Origin: Candidatus Azambacteria bacterium
Lineage (GTDB): Bacteria > Patescibacteriota > Minisyncoccia > GWC2-36-17 > JACQAJ01
Reading direction: 5' to 3'
Assembly (NCBI GenBank): GCA_016195045.1
Contig: JACQAJ010000039.1
Coordinates: 1-6,353 of the forward strand
Length of the DNA stretch: 6,353 nt
Made by a program: the position numbers and the translations under genes
In this document: positions 1 through 6,042 of the stretch, piece after piece
How positions within the stretch are numbered: position 1 is the stretch's first letter
Layout of the letters: the number at the start of each line of letters is the position of its first letter
Notes under the pieces: generated by a model
Database searches by the model: none
What the model saw: only the letters and a program-made list of their open reading frames with translations
Told to the model about the DNA's origin: nothing

Positions 1-28
1 AAATTAGAAATTGAAAATTAGAAATTCT
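1..28. repeat. Heptad repeat tract A (CTAATTT type) in rnpB
   Basis: The plus strand reads AAATTAG, AAATTGA, AAATTAG, AAATTCT in consecutive 7-bp units; the minus (rnpB) strand gives CTAATTT, TCAATTT, CTAATTT. The tract reaches the window edge and may continue. It sits where RNase P RNA should show its GGGUGAAA region after P12. It shares period 7 and the CTA core with the tracts in tpiA and beside the tRNA gene. Confidence 0.7.
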
Positions 29-205
29 GCTTGAGAAAGGATGTCCCCATTCTTTCGAATGAGATCGTCTCTGTTCGCACCACTCATCTCACGATGGCCG
101 GGTGTTACCCGGACCTGTTTATCACTTCCAAAAATTTGAAGGTGAGAGTGTTCGGACTTTCCTCCCCTTTTTTAAGAAGGAGTAATTATCTAGCTTACTT
201 TAAAC
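1..205 (-). ncRNA. rnpB: RNase P RNA, bacterial A-like, 5' portion (3' part beyond the window)
   Basis: Catalytic RNA that cleaves 5' leaders from pre-tRNAs together with the RnpA protein. On the minus strand the hallmark GAGGAAAGTCC (conserved region I, 5' strand of P4) lies at 154-164. A P3-like hairpin with CTCCTT and GGGGAG arms precedes it. Next come the P8 hairpin (98-112, CCGGG/CCCGG around a GTAACA-type loop), a 4-bp P9 hairpin closed by GTGA (85-96), the ACAGAGA of conserved region II (67-74) and a P12-like stem capped by GAAA (48-61). Order and spacing match the E. coli RNA. The next element expected, the GGGUGAAA region, is absent; an AT-rich heptad tract lies there and the window ends. 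The 3' strand of P4 and the end of the RNA are therefore not visible. The 5' end near 205 is inferred from the promoter. Family assignment is firm; intactness cannot be judged. Confidence 0.9.
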
Positions 206-211
206 AAATTA

Positions 212-241
212 ATTCTAATTCAATAAATAGATGGTTGTCAA
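212..241 (-). promoter_or_regulatory. Sigma70-type promoter for rnpB
   Basis: On the minus strand a perfect TTGACA (-35, at 236-241) is followed after 18 bp by TAGAAT (-10, at 212-217). Transcription would start near 205, about 40 nt before the conserved RNase P GAGGAAAGTCC motif, which suits the P1-P3 region. The assignment rests on motif match, spacing and placement only. Confidence 0.65.
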
Positions 242-257
242 ATTTTTTGTCAAATTT
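235..257. repeat. 12-bp-spaced direct repeat around the rnpB -35 element
   Basis: TTGTCAAATTT occurs twice, at 235-245 and 247-257, offset by exactly 12 bp. Read on the minus strand this gives two TTGACA hexamers (236-241 and 248-253); only the inner one is properly spaced from the TAGAAT box. It may be a local duplication or part of a regulatory site; the sequence does not decide. Confidence 0.5.
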
Positions 258-261
258 CTCT

Positions 262-299
262 TTGTCGCCTAAGTTGACGATCGTCTAGATAGACGACAA
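262..299. repeat. Inverted-repeat structure between recJ and rnpB
   Basis: TTGTCGCC (262-269) and GACGACAA (292-299) pair over 8 bp with one G-U when transcribed on the minus strand. The enclosed segment contains two smaller alternatives, GACGATCGTC (276-285) and a 7-bp stem TCGTCTA/TAGACGA (281-296). It lies after the recJ stop and before the rnpB promoter. No T-run follows on either strand, so a standard intrinsic terminator is not supported. It could be an RNA 3'-end structure, an operator or a relic. Confidence 0.4.
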
Positions 300-353
300 A
301 ATTGGAACAGAATTAATTAACCGTGAATTATGTTCAGTGGTTTAAGTTAAGAA

Positions 354-2117
354 CTAGCGCTTAGGGGCCGAACTAGCCCTAAAATCAACAATCTTTAAAG
401 ATAATTTTTCTTGACCGTTATATTTATCAAGATGTAACTCAATGATCACGTCAACGATATCATTGATTTTCAATTGTTTATAGTTATCACTGATATTAAA
501 AGCTAGAGCTTCAAAAATTTTTTGACTATCGTTCTTGCTTTGTAAAAAAAATTTTATATGTTTTCCACTACTACCGAGAAATTTTAAATCGATAATTTCA
601 ACATTTTTAATTAAAAAACGGGGATAGACGTTTTCTACCCCAAAAGGTTCAAATTTTTTCATCTCAGCAAACATCGCCAGATTAATTTCATTAAAAGCAA
701 TTTCTAAATCAACTTCGAGAATATTTTTTATTTCAACATTTTTTAACCTGTCTTCAAGAACTCGCTGAAGCTCAATTCGAAATTTTTCGATCTGATCATT
801 TTTAATTGTAAAACCACCCGCCGCCTGATGACCACCATAAACCACTAAAAAATCCTTTAGCTCATTAAAAACCTCGACGGTATTAAAATAATTAGCTGAC
901 CGAACAGAACAAATACTAACATCATCACGCCTAGCACAAACAAAAACTGGTTTTTTGTATAACTCAACTAATCGACTAGCCAGAGAACTTAAAATTCCGG
1001 GATAATGTCCTTCAGCCAATTGTTCAAAAATAAAAAGAGTATTGGGATCAATTTTGATATTAAGATCTTCGACTAATTTATTTCCAATCACTTGTCTTTT
1101 CTTGTTAGTACTTTCAACTGTTTTAGCTAAGTCCTGTGCTTCTTCCTCAAGCGAAGCCACTAATAATTGAAAGGAAGTTCGAGCATGGGCCAAACGACCC
1201 ATGGCATTAATTCTAGGAATGACTGAAAAAGATAAATCTTGAGTCGTTAAATTCGTCACTATATCCTCTCGACCAAACAAGGGCATTAATCCAGCTCGCA
1301 AGAGTAACGTCTTGAGACCAATCTTATTAGTTTTTGATAAGACATAAAGACCGTATTTAACTAAGGTACGATTTTCCCCTTTCAAGGGCATATAATCAGC
1401 CACTGTGGCAATCGCCACTAAATCGAGAAACCATTTTTCATAACCATTCGATAAGCCAGCACTCTCTAAAATTTCTTGGGGAAAAGATTTAATCAAAGCA
1501 CTAACTAATTTAAAAACAACGCCCGCTCCCGCTAAGTGCCTAAACGGATAACTCCCTTTTTTAGCTTTGGGATTTAAAACCGCCAGAGCTGGCGGATCAA
1601 TTTCTGGATCTAAATGATGATCGCAAATAATAACTTCCATTCCTAAATCATTAGCCAATTTTATTTCTTCACTATTGGATAAACCACAATCAATGGTAAT
1701 AATCACCTTGGCTCCCCAATCAGCTAACTCTTTTAATCCACCTTGATTAAGACCATGACCTTCTTTGTTACGATCTGGGATATAAACTTTTATATTCTCT
1801 TTTGGAATTAATTTTTTTAAGGCCAAATACATAATACTGACCCCGGTCACTCCATCGGCATCATAATCACCCCAAAGCCCAATTTTTTCCTTTTTTAAAA
1901 TAGCTTGTTTTAATCTCGAAACAGCTATTTCCATCTGATCAAACAAAAAGGGATCAATAAAATCTCTTTCATAATCAGCACTAAAAAACTCTTCTATTTC
2001 TTTACAATCTTTAAGTTCTCGATTGTAGAGAAGTTGAAGAGTAAATTTTGAATATTGAGGAAAAGACGTAAAAAAAACTTCCGGCGCCTTTTCATAAATT
2101 TGCCAAGTCTTGGTCAT
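354..2117 (-). CDS. recJ: Single-stranded-DNA-specific 5'-3' exonuclease RecJ
   Basis: Cytoplasmic DHH-family nuclease that degrades single-stranded DNA 5' to 3' in recombination, base excision and mismatch repair. Its 587 residues match the family. Motifs run in the expected order: DYDADG (84-89), TIDCG (141-145), the DHH triad (166-168), TVADYMPL (238-245, usually TVADVVPL) and RINAMGR (302-308), which together supply the metal-binding aspartates and histidines. The DHHA1 half carries GGHQAAGG (428-435). The C-terminal OB-fold region has PFGVENVYP (491-499), a variant of PFGxGNPxP. All metal ligands I can identify are present, so the enzyme should be active. It starts 24 nt after the pgk stop on the same strand, suggesting co-transcription. 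The start codon lacks a Shine-Dalgarno sequence but gives the expected N-terminus. The stop is TAG. Confidence 0.96.
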   Translation of the reverse strand: MTKTWQIYEKAPEVFFTSFPQYSKFTLQLLYNRELKDCKEIEEFFSADYERDFIDPFLFDQMEIAVSRLKQAILKKEKIGLWGDYDADGVTGVSIMYLALKKLIPKENIKVYIPDRNKEGHGLNQGGLKELADWGAKVIITIDCGLSNSEEIKLANDLGMEVIICDHHLDPEIDPPALAVLNPKAKKGSYPFRHLAGAGVVFKLVSALIKSFPQEILESAGLSNGYEKWFLDLVAIATVADYMPLKGENRTLVKYGLYVLSKTNKIGLKTLLLRAGLMPLFGREDIVTNLTTQDLSFSVIPRINAMGRLAHARTSFQLLVASLEEEAQDLAKTVESTNKKRQVIGNKLVEDLNIKIDPNTLFIFEQLAEGHYPGILSSLASRLVELYKKPVFVCARRDDVSICSVRSANYFNTVEVFNELKDFLVVYGGHQAAGGFTIKNDQIEKFRIELQRVLEDRLKNVEIKNILEVDLEIAFNEINLAMFAEMKKFEPFGVENVYPRFLIKNVEIIDLKFLGSSGKHIKFFLQSKNDSQKIFEALAFNISDNYKQLKINDIVDVIIELHLDKYNGQEKLSLKIVDFRASSAPKR

Positions 2118-2141
2118 AATTCGATATTTAAAATTCAGAAC

Positions 2142-3311
2142 TTACTTTAAGCTAGTTTCCAACGCTTCAATCCCGGGTAATTTATTGCCTGATAAAAATT
2201 CCAGAGTTGCTCCACCTCCAGATATATAGCTGATTTTATCAGAAAGACTAAACTGATGTAAAGAAACTGCCGTCTCACCACCAGCTATGATACTATAGGC
2301 CGAAGATTCGACGATCGCTTTGGCCACACCAAGACTGCCATTAGTAAACCGTGAATCCTCTAAAAACCCCATTGGGCCATTCCAAATAATTTGATGTGAT
2401 TCATTAATAATTTTTGAAAACAACTCGATGCTCTTAGTCCCAATATCATAAATAATCTCTCCATCCTTAATCTCCTCAACTAACTTCTCTGTCACTTTCA
2501 AGAGATTATTCTCTTTGATAACTAAGACATCAATGGGTAAATGAATCTTTTTATTATACAGCAAAGATTCTTCTATTGGATCAATAAAATTCTTATCGAG
2601 AAATGAATCGCCTATATTTAATCTCCTGGCCTTAAAAAAAGTATTAGCCAACACTCCGCTTAAGATAATATGATCAGCAATATTTAAAAAATATTTTATA
2701 AAATGAAATTTAGACGAGATTTTTTTTCCTCCTAAAATTACTGTTAATGGTTTTCTATCTAAAAACAGCGATTCACTGAGAATTCTCATCTCCCGATCAA
2801 AAAGTAAACCAATATAACTTGGTAGGAATTTTGTAATTGCAACTATTGAAGCATGTAATCGATGGGAGACACCAAAAGCTTCATTAACGTAAAAATCGCC
2901 GAGGCTAGCTAATTGCTTGGCAAAATTTTCATCATTCAATTTTTCTTCCTTATGAAATCTTAAATTTTCCAAAAAAGCAATTTCCCCATCTTGAAGCTGA
3001 TCAATCTTTTCTAAAATATCTGGATCAAGCACATCACCTAAAAACTTAAACTGATAGTGCTTGAAATGATCATCAAAATAATAGCCCAATCTTTTTAAGG
3101 AAAAACTTTCGTCGACACCATTAGGTTCACCCAAGTGACTGATCAAAACTAACTTACCGCCATTATCTAAAATATAATCAAAGGTGGTTTCCAGAGAATC
3201 AATTCGAAAAGTGTTTAAAATTTTACCCCTATTATCAAATTCCACATTAAAATCAACTCGCATCAAAATCCGTTTCCCCAAAAAATTAACCTCTTTAACA
3301 CTTTTAATCAT
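2142..3311 (-). CDS. pgk: Phosphoglycerate kinase
   Basis: Transfers phosphate from 1,3-bisphosphoglycerate to ADP, the first ATP-yielding step of glycolysis; cytoplasmic. At 389 residues it is full length. Seen in order: RVDFNV (18-23), FRID (35-38, basic-patch Arg), SHLG (58-61), LENLRFH (114-120), VNEAFGVSHRLHAS (142-155), GGKKISSK (194-201, usually GGAKVSDK), DIGTKSIELF, WNGPMGFLE, AGGETAVS (usually GGGDTAAA) and a C-terminal SGGGATLEFL with KLPGIEAL. Two positions are unusual: the Arg of the canonical SHLGRP motif is Glu (residue 62), and the GGGD aspartate is Glu. The other substrate-binding arginines (18, 36, 118, 151) are present. The gene is divergent from ndh across 38 bp and runs towards recJ. 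No Shine-Dalgarno sequence precedes the ATG, but this start places the N-terminal strand correctly. Confidence 0.95.
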   Translation of the reverse strand: MIKSVKEVNFLGKRILMRVDFNVEFDNRGKILNTFRIDSLETTFDYILDNGGKLVLISHLGEPNGVDESFSLKRLGYYFDDHFKHYQFKFLGDVLDPDILEKIDQLQDGEIAFLENLRFHKEEKLNDENFAKQLASLGDFYVNEAFGVSHRLHASIVAITKFLPSYIGLLFDREMRILSESLFLDRKPLTVILGGKKISSKFHFIKYFLNIADHIILSGVLANTFFKARRLNIGDSFLDKNFIDPIEESLLYNKKIHLPIDVLVIKENNLLKVTEKLVEEIKDGEIIYDIGTKSIELFSKIINESHQIIWNGPMGFLEDSRFTNGSLGVAKAIVESSAYSIIAGGETAVSLHQFSLSDKISYISGGGATLEFLSGNKLPGIEALETSLK

Positions 3312-3349
3312 AGTATTTGTAGTATAATATAATTAACATAAAGTATAAC
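3312..3349. promoter_or_regulatory. Divergent promoter region for pgk and ndh-tpiA
   Basis: The whole 38-bp spacer between two divergent starts is AT-rich. On the plus strand two overlapping TATAAT boxes lie at 3323-3328 and 3328-3333, giving a leader of roughly 10-15 nt for ndh. On the minus strand TATACT occurs at 3342-3347 and 3321-3326; the second would leave a nearly leaderless pgk transcript. No good -35 hexamer is visible on either strand, so the exact elements are uncertain. Any -35 would lie inside the opposing coding region, and initiation in the two directions probably competes. Confidence 0.55.
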
Positions 3350-4621
3350 ATGAAACTTCAAATTATCATCTTAGGCGGCGGTTTTGGAGGCTTAAGCGCT
3401 TTTCTTTACCTCCAAAAACACAATAAGGGCGATTTTACTATCACAATAGTCGATAAAAACGACTATCATTTCTATCACCCAAATATTTATGAAGTAGCCA
3501 CGGCTTTTTTAGACGACAAAAAGATCAATAACCATAAATCACTAATTCAATCTGTCTGTCTCCCGATTAAAGAAATTATTGAAACCGATGATCGAAGTAA
3601 ATTAATCACCGACGAGATAACCAACATCTCTTTTAATCCTAAACAAATAAGTCTTAAATCAGGCAGTGTTATCCAATATGACTACTTAATTTTAGCTCTC
3701 GGTTCCGAAACAAATTATTTTGATATTAAAAATGCCGAAAAATATTCTCTGAGTCTCAAAAACATTGATGATACCCTTAAAATTAAAAAAACTGTGGAGG
3801 AGGTCTTAGAGAAAAATAAAGACAAAACTAAAGAAATAAAAATTATTATTGCTGGGGGTGGTTTTACTGGACTGGAATTAGCCAGTGAATTAATTTTCTT
3901 CACCAAAAAAATATTAGAGACCGACTCAAGGACCAAAAGTTTCTTAACCGATCCTCGATCAAACCAAAAGGTAAAAATTTCTATTATTGAAGCCTGTTCA
4001 GTCATTCTTCCTTCTGCTAATGAAAAAGTTAGGAAATTAGCTATGGATCGATTAGAAAAACTTGGCCTGGAAATCAAATTTAATTCCCCAATTAAAAAAG
4101 TTAATAAAAATTCGATTATCCTTGATAATCCCTTAAAAGAAAAAATTGATTTCGATATCTTGATTTGGACGACCGGTATTACTCCCCCTTCAATTATAAA
4201 AAATATTGATGGCCTGAAATTAAAAAATAGTTGTATTTTTGTTGATCAGTATCTGAATGTGGGGAACTTAAAGAACATTTTCGCCATCGGCGACAATAGT
4301 TTTTGCGAAAATAATACTGGCAATAAAATACCGGCCACCGCCTATCACGCCATTGATCAAGGAAAAATCGCCGCCCAAAATATCATTAAAAGTATGGAAA
4401 ATAAACCATTGATCAATTACCGACCTAGACCAGACTTTTTAGCTATTCCCTTGGGCGCCAAATATGCTATCGTTGATCTAAAATTTACTATTATTAGTGG
4501 TCTTCTTGGTTGGCTAATCCGTCAATTAATATCATTAAAATATTTCTTGACTATTTTCCCATTCTTTAAAGCCATGAAACTCTGGTTTTCTTCGATAAAA
4601 ATATTTATTAAAAATGACTAA
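3350..4621 (+). CDS. ndh: Type II NADH:quinone oxidoreductase-like flavoprotein (NDH-2 family)
   Basis: Single-subunit membrane-peripheral flavoprotein family that oxidises NADH without pumping protons, usually passing electrons to quinone. The 423 residues contain an N-terminal FAD-binding Rossmann motif GGGFGG (9-14) with an acidic residue at the end of strand 2 (D35), HFYHP (40-44), the NAD-binding motif GGGFTG (169-174), TTGITPP (274-280) and the FAD motif FAIGDN (311-316). The last 45 or so residues (380-420) are hydrophobic and Trp/Phe/Lys-rich, matching the amphipathic membrane anchor of NDH-2. The quinone-site motif AQxxxQQG is replaced by AYHAIDQG (331-338), so the acceptor is uncertain. 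The stop overlaps the tpiA start by 8 nt, implying coupled expression. No Shine-Dalgarno sequence is seen; the short leader follows TATAAT boxes. Another family member with a non-quinone acceptor is possible. Confidence 0.85.
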   Translation: MKLQIIILGGGFGGLSAFLYLQKHNKGDFTITIVDKNDYHFYHPNIYEVATAFLDDKKINNHKSLIQSVCLPIKEIIETDDRSKLITDEITNISFNPKQISLKSGSVIQYDYLILALGSETNYFDIKNAEKYSLSLKNIDDTLKIKKTVEEVLEKNKDKTKEIKIIIAGGGFTGLELASELIFFTKKILETDSRTKSFLTDPRSNQKVKISIIEACSVILPSANEKVRKLAMDRLEKLGLEIKFNSPIKKVNKNSIILDNPLKEKIDFDILIWTTGITPPSIIKNIDGLKLKNSCIFVDQYLNVGNLKNIFAIGDNSFCENNTGNKIPATAYHAIDQGKIAAQNIIKSMENKPLINYRPRPDFLAIPLGAKYAIVDLKFTIISGLLGWLIRQLISLKYFLTIFPFFKAMKLWFSSIKIFIKND

Positions 4622-5366
4622 AAAACTAATTATCACTAATTGGAAAGATTATGTTCAATCTCCTAAGCAGGCTGAGGAACTTTTTAGGTTAGTTCAAAAC
4701 TATTCAGGTACCATAAACCCTACACCCTACACTCTCATTACCTGTCCATCTCTTCAATACCTACCAGCTACCGGCTACCAGCCACCAGCTAACTTGGGTG
4801 CTCAAAATATTTCTCTAGATAACTCATCAGGGCTGTCACCTAAAAACCTTAAAAAATTAAAAGTTAAATATGTCATCATCGGTCATTCTAGTAAAAGGGC
4901 TCAAGGCGAAACTGATAACATCATCAATAAAAAAATCAAACTCGCTATAAAAGAAAAATTAAAAATAATTCTCTGTGTCGGCGAACCACTAGATATTCGT
5001 CGCCAAGGATTAAAAGCCGTCAAAAAATTCATCGCTGGTCAACTTAAAAAAGATTTAAAAAAAATCTTAAATCTAAAATCTAAAATCTTAAATCTCATCA
5101 TCGCCTACGAACCAATTTGGGCTATTACGAGCCAGACCGCCACCGAGACCGCTGACGACCCCCAAAAAAGCATCGAAATTATTAAATTTATCAAAGAGTA
5201 CCTACAAACTACAAACTACAAACTACAAACTAAGATAATCTACGGTGGTTCCATCAACTCCAAAAATATTTCTGCCTTTTTATCATACCCAGAAATAAAT
5301 GGCGTTCTCATTGGCCACGCCTCAACCCAAAAAACCGAATTCTTAAAAATTTTAAAGAATATTTAA
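4614..5366 (+). CDS. tpiA: Triosephosphate isomerase with repeat-encoded loops
   Basis: Interconverts dihydroxyacetone phosphate and glyceraldehyde 3-phosphate in glycolysis. The 250 residues cover the full (beta-alpha)8 barrel: TNWK (8-11, catalytic Asn and Lys), LGAQNIS (61-67), IIGHSSKR (88-95, catalytic His91), LCVGE (120-124), AYEPIWAI (164-171, catalytic Glu166), YGGS (210-213, phosphate loop) and GVLIGHAS (230-237). Odd points: the glutamate of canonical GHSERR is Ser93; loop 6, usually IGTGKTAT, reads ITSQTAT; the second Gly of the usual GGAS loop is His235. Four 7-bp repeat tracts lie in the gene and encode residues near 35-41, 50-60, 150-161 and 197-206, at or beside expected surface loops. 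The ATG lies inside the last codons of ndh (ATGACTAA), consistent with translational coupling. It converges on rdgB with a 51-bp gap. Confidence 0.93.
   Translation: MTKKLIITNWKDYVQSPKQAEELFRLVQNYSGTINPTPYTLITCPSLQYLPATGYQPPANLGAQNISLDNSSGLSPKNLKKLKVKYVIIGHSSKRAQGETDNIINKKIKLAIKEKLKIILCVGEPLDIRRQGLKAVKKFIAGQLKKDLKKILNLKSKILNLIIAYEPIWAITSQTATETADDPQKSIEIIKFIKEYLQTTNYKLQTKIIYGGSINSKNISAFLSYPEINGVLIGHASTQKTEFLKILKNI
4717..4737 (+). repeat. Heptad repeat tract B (ACCCTAC) inside tpiA
   Basis: Two exact ACCCTAC units (4717-4723, 4724-4730) are followed by a degenerate ACTCTCA. In the common phase the unit is CTACACC. It encodes part of NPTPYTL, just before the strand leading to TCPS. This is the weakest tract alone and gains support from the other period-7 tracts in the same gene. 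Confidence 0.5.
4761..4795 (+). repeat. Heptad repeat tract C (CTACCAG) inside tpiA
   Basis: Consecutive units are CTACCAG, CTACCGG, CTACCAG, CCACCAG and a decayed CTAACTT. They encode residues 50-60 (LPATGYQPPAN), between the CPSLQY segment and LGAQNIS, where other TIMs have helix 2 and a variable loop. The segment is clearly richer in G+C than the surrounding gene. Confidence 0.8.
5062..5096 (+). repeat. Heptad repeat tract D (AAATCTN) inside tpiA
   Basis: Five consecutive units AAATCT followed by T, A, A, T and C; in the common phase CTAAAAT. Because 21 bp is both three heptads and seven codons, the protein repeats every seven residues: KILNLKS then KILNL (150-161). It lies in the variable segment just before the beta-6 IAYEPIW. 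Confidence 0.85.
5202..5232 (+). repeat. Heptad repeat tract E (CTACAAA) inside tpiA
   Basis: Four exact CTACAAA units plus a trailing CTA. They encode residues 197-206 (LQTTNYKLQT), in the loop between helix 6 and strand 7 before IIYGGS. Together with the two preceding bases, 27 nt (5200-5226) are identical to 6183-6209 in the intergenic tract beside the tRNA gene. Confidence 0.92.
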
Positions 5367-5417
5367 AATCCCAGAACTCAAAATAATATTAGACTGTTTC
5401 CTTAAGAGACCTGTTCC

Positions 5418-6014
5418 CTAATAATTTTCCAGAAATTCTCTGGCTTGTTTGAAGGCTTGACCTCGATGAGAAATATTATTTTCTTCTTCGATCGTCATCT
5501 CAGCCCAAACCTTATCCATTCCCTCGGGTGCAAAAATTGCACTATAGGGCATTTTCGGTTGAGGAGGAAGTTTAGGTGATTTAAGAATTCGTCCAACAAC
5601 TTTTCCATTGAAAAAATATTCTTTGCCCTCGGGAGATATTAACGCCACGACGGTCTCAAAAAAAGCTGATCGATCAGTTTTGTCTTCAAGTGACTTGAGC
5701 GTATGTAAGGTTATTTCTTCGGTGGTGGCCGTTTCTCCAGCCCAACGAGCTGCCCTAATACCTGGAGCTCCGTTAAGAACAGTAATAAATATTCCAGTAT
5801 CATCGGCCATTGACCATTGTCCTGGCCGCCGGGCAAAAAGTGCCTTCTTGAGAGAATTTTCTTTAAGAGTAAAACTATCTTCAATGGCTTCACCCTGAAT
5901 CCCCACTTCATCAAGAGTTAAGATATTAAACGATGAGCCAATAAAGACCGCCTTAATCTGCTCCGCCTTACTTGGATTTCTCGTTGAAAGAATAATATCG
6001 ATATTTTTTATCAT
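5418..6014 (-). CDS. rdgB: HAM1/RdgB-family XTP/dITP pyrophosphatase
   Basis: Hydrolyses non-canonical purine nucleoside triphosphates (dITP, XTP, ITP) to monophosphate and pyrophosphate, keeping them out of DNA and RNA; cytoplasmic. The 198 residues match the family. Visible: STRNPSK (10-16, the N-terminal TxNxxK site), EDSFTLKENSLKKA (45-58), the metal-binding ADDTG (70-74, usually DDSG), GAPGIRAARWAGE (82-94) and SHRGQAF (182-188). Two elements are altered: the usual FGYDPIF reads MPYSAIF (155-161), so the aspartate is lost, and the Lys before ISHR in E. coli (EEKSAISHR) is Glu (EEENNISHR). The fold seems certain; substrate preference may have shifted. The ATG lies 28 nt after the tRNA-Pro gene with no Shine-Dalgarno sequence, so it may be expressed from a shared transcript after tRNA processing. 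The stop is TAG. Confidence 0.88.
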   Translation of the reverse strand: MIKNIDIILSTRNPSKAEQIKAVFIGSSFNILTLDEVGIQGEAIEDSFTLKENSLKKALFARRPGQWSMADDTGIFITVLNGAPGIRAARWAGETATTEEITLHTLKSLEDKTDRSAFFETVVALISPEGKEYFFNGKVVGRILKSPKLPPQPKMPYSAIFAPEGMDKVWAEMTIEEENNISHRGQAFKQAREFLENY

Positions 6015-6042
6015 ATAAAATAAAATAACTTATATCTATTAG

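Noticed and set aside
31..288. 85-residue plus-strand open frame at the left end
   Set aside because: It lies antisense to clear RNase P RNA motifs and the rnpB promoter, and its translation shows no recognisable protein features.
3715..4077. 120-residue minus-strand open frame inside ndh
   Set aside because: It is antisense to the NAD-binding part of an intact, motif-rich NDH-2 gene.
4717..4737. Telomere-like CCCTA repeats
   Set aside because: Only two exact units exist, inside a bacterial coding sequence and with period 7 like neighbouring tracts of other sequence; not eukaryotic telomere DNA.
5367..5417. Bidirectional terminator between tpiA and rdgB
   Set aside because: No convincing GC stem followed by a T-run on either strand; ACTGTTTCC and CCTGTTCCC are only loosely similar direct copies.
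5608..5914. Two open frames (96 aa plus, 67 aa minus) inside rdgB
   Set aside because: Both overlap the rdgB frame that carries DDTG and GAPG motifs; they are out-of-frame shadows.
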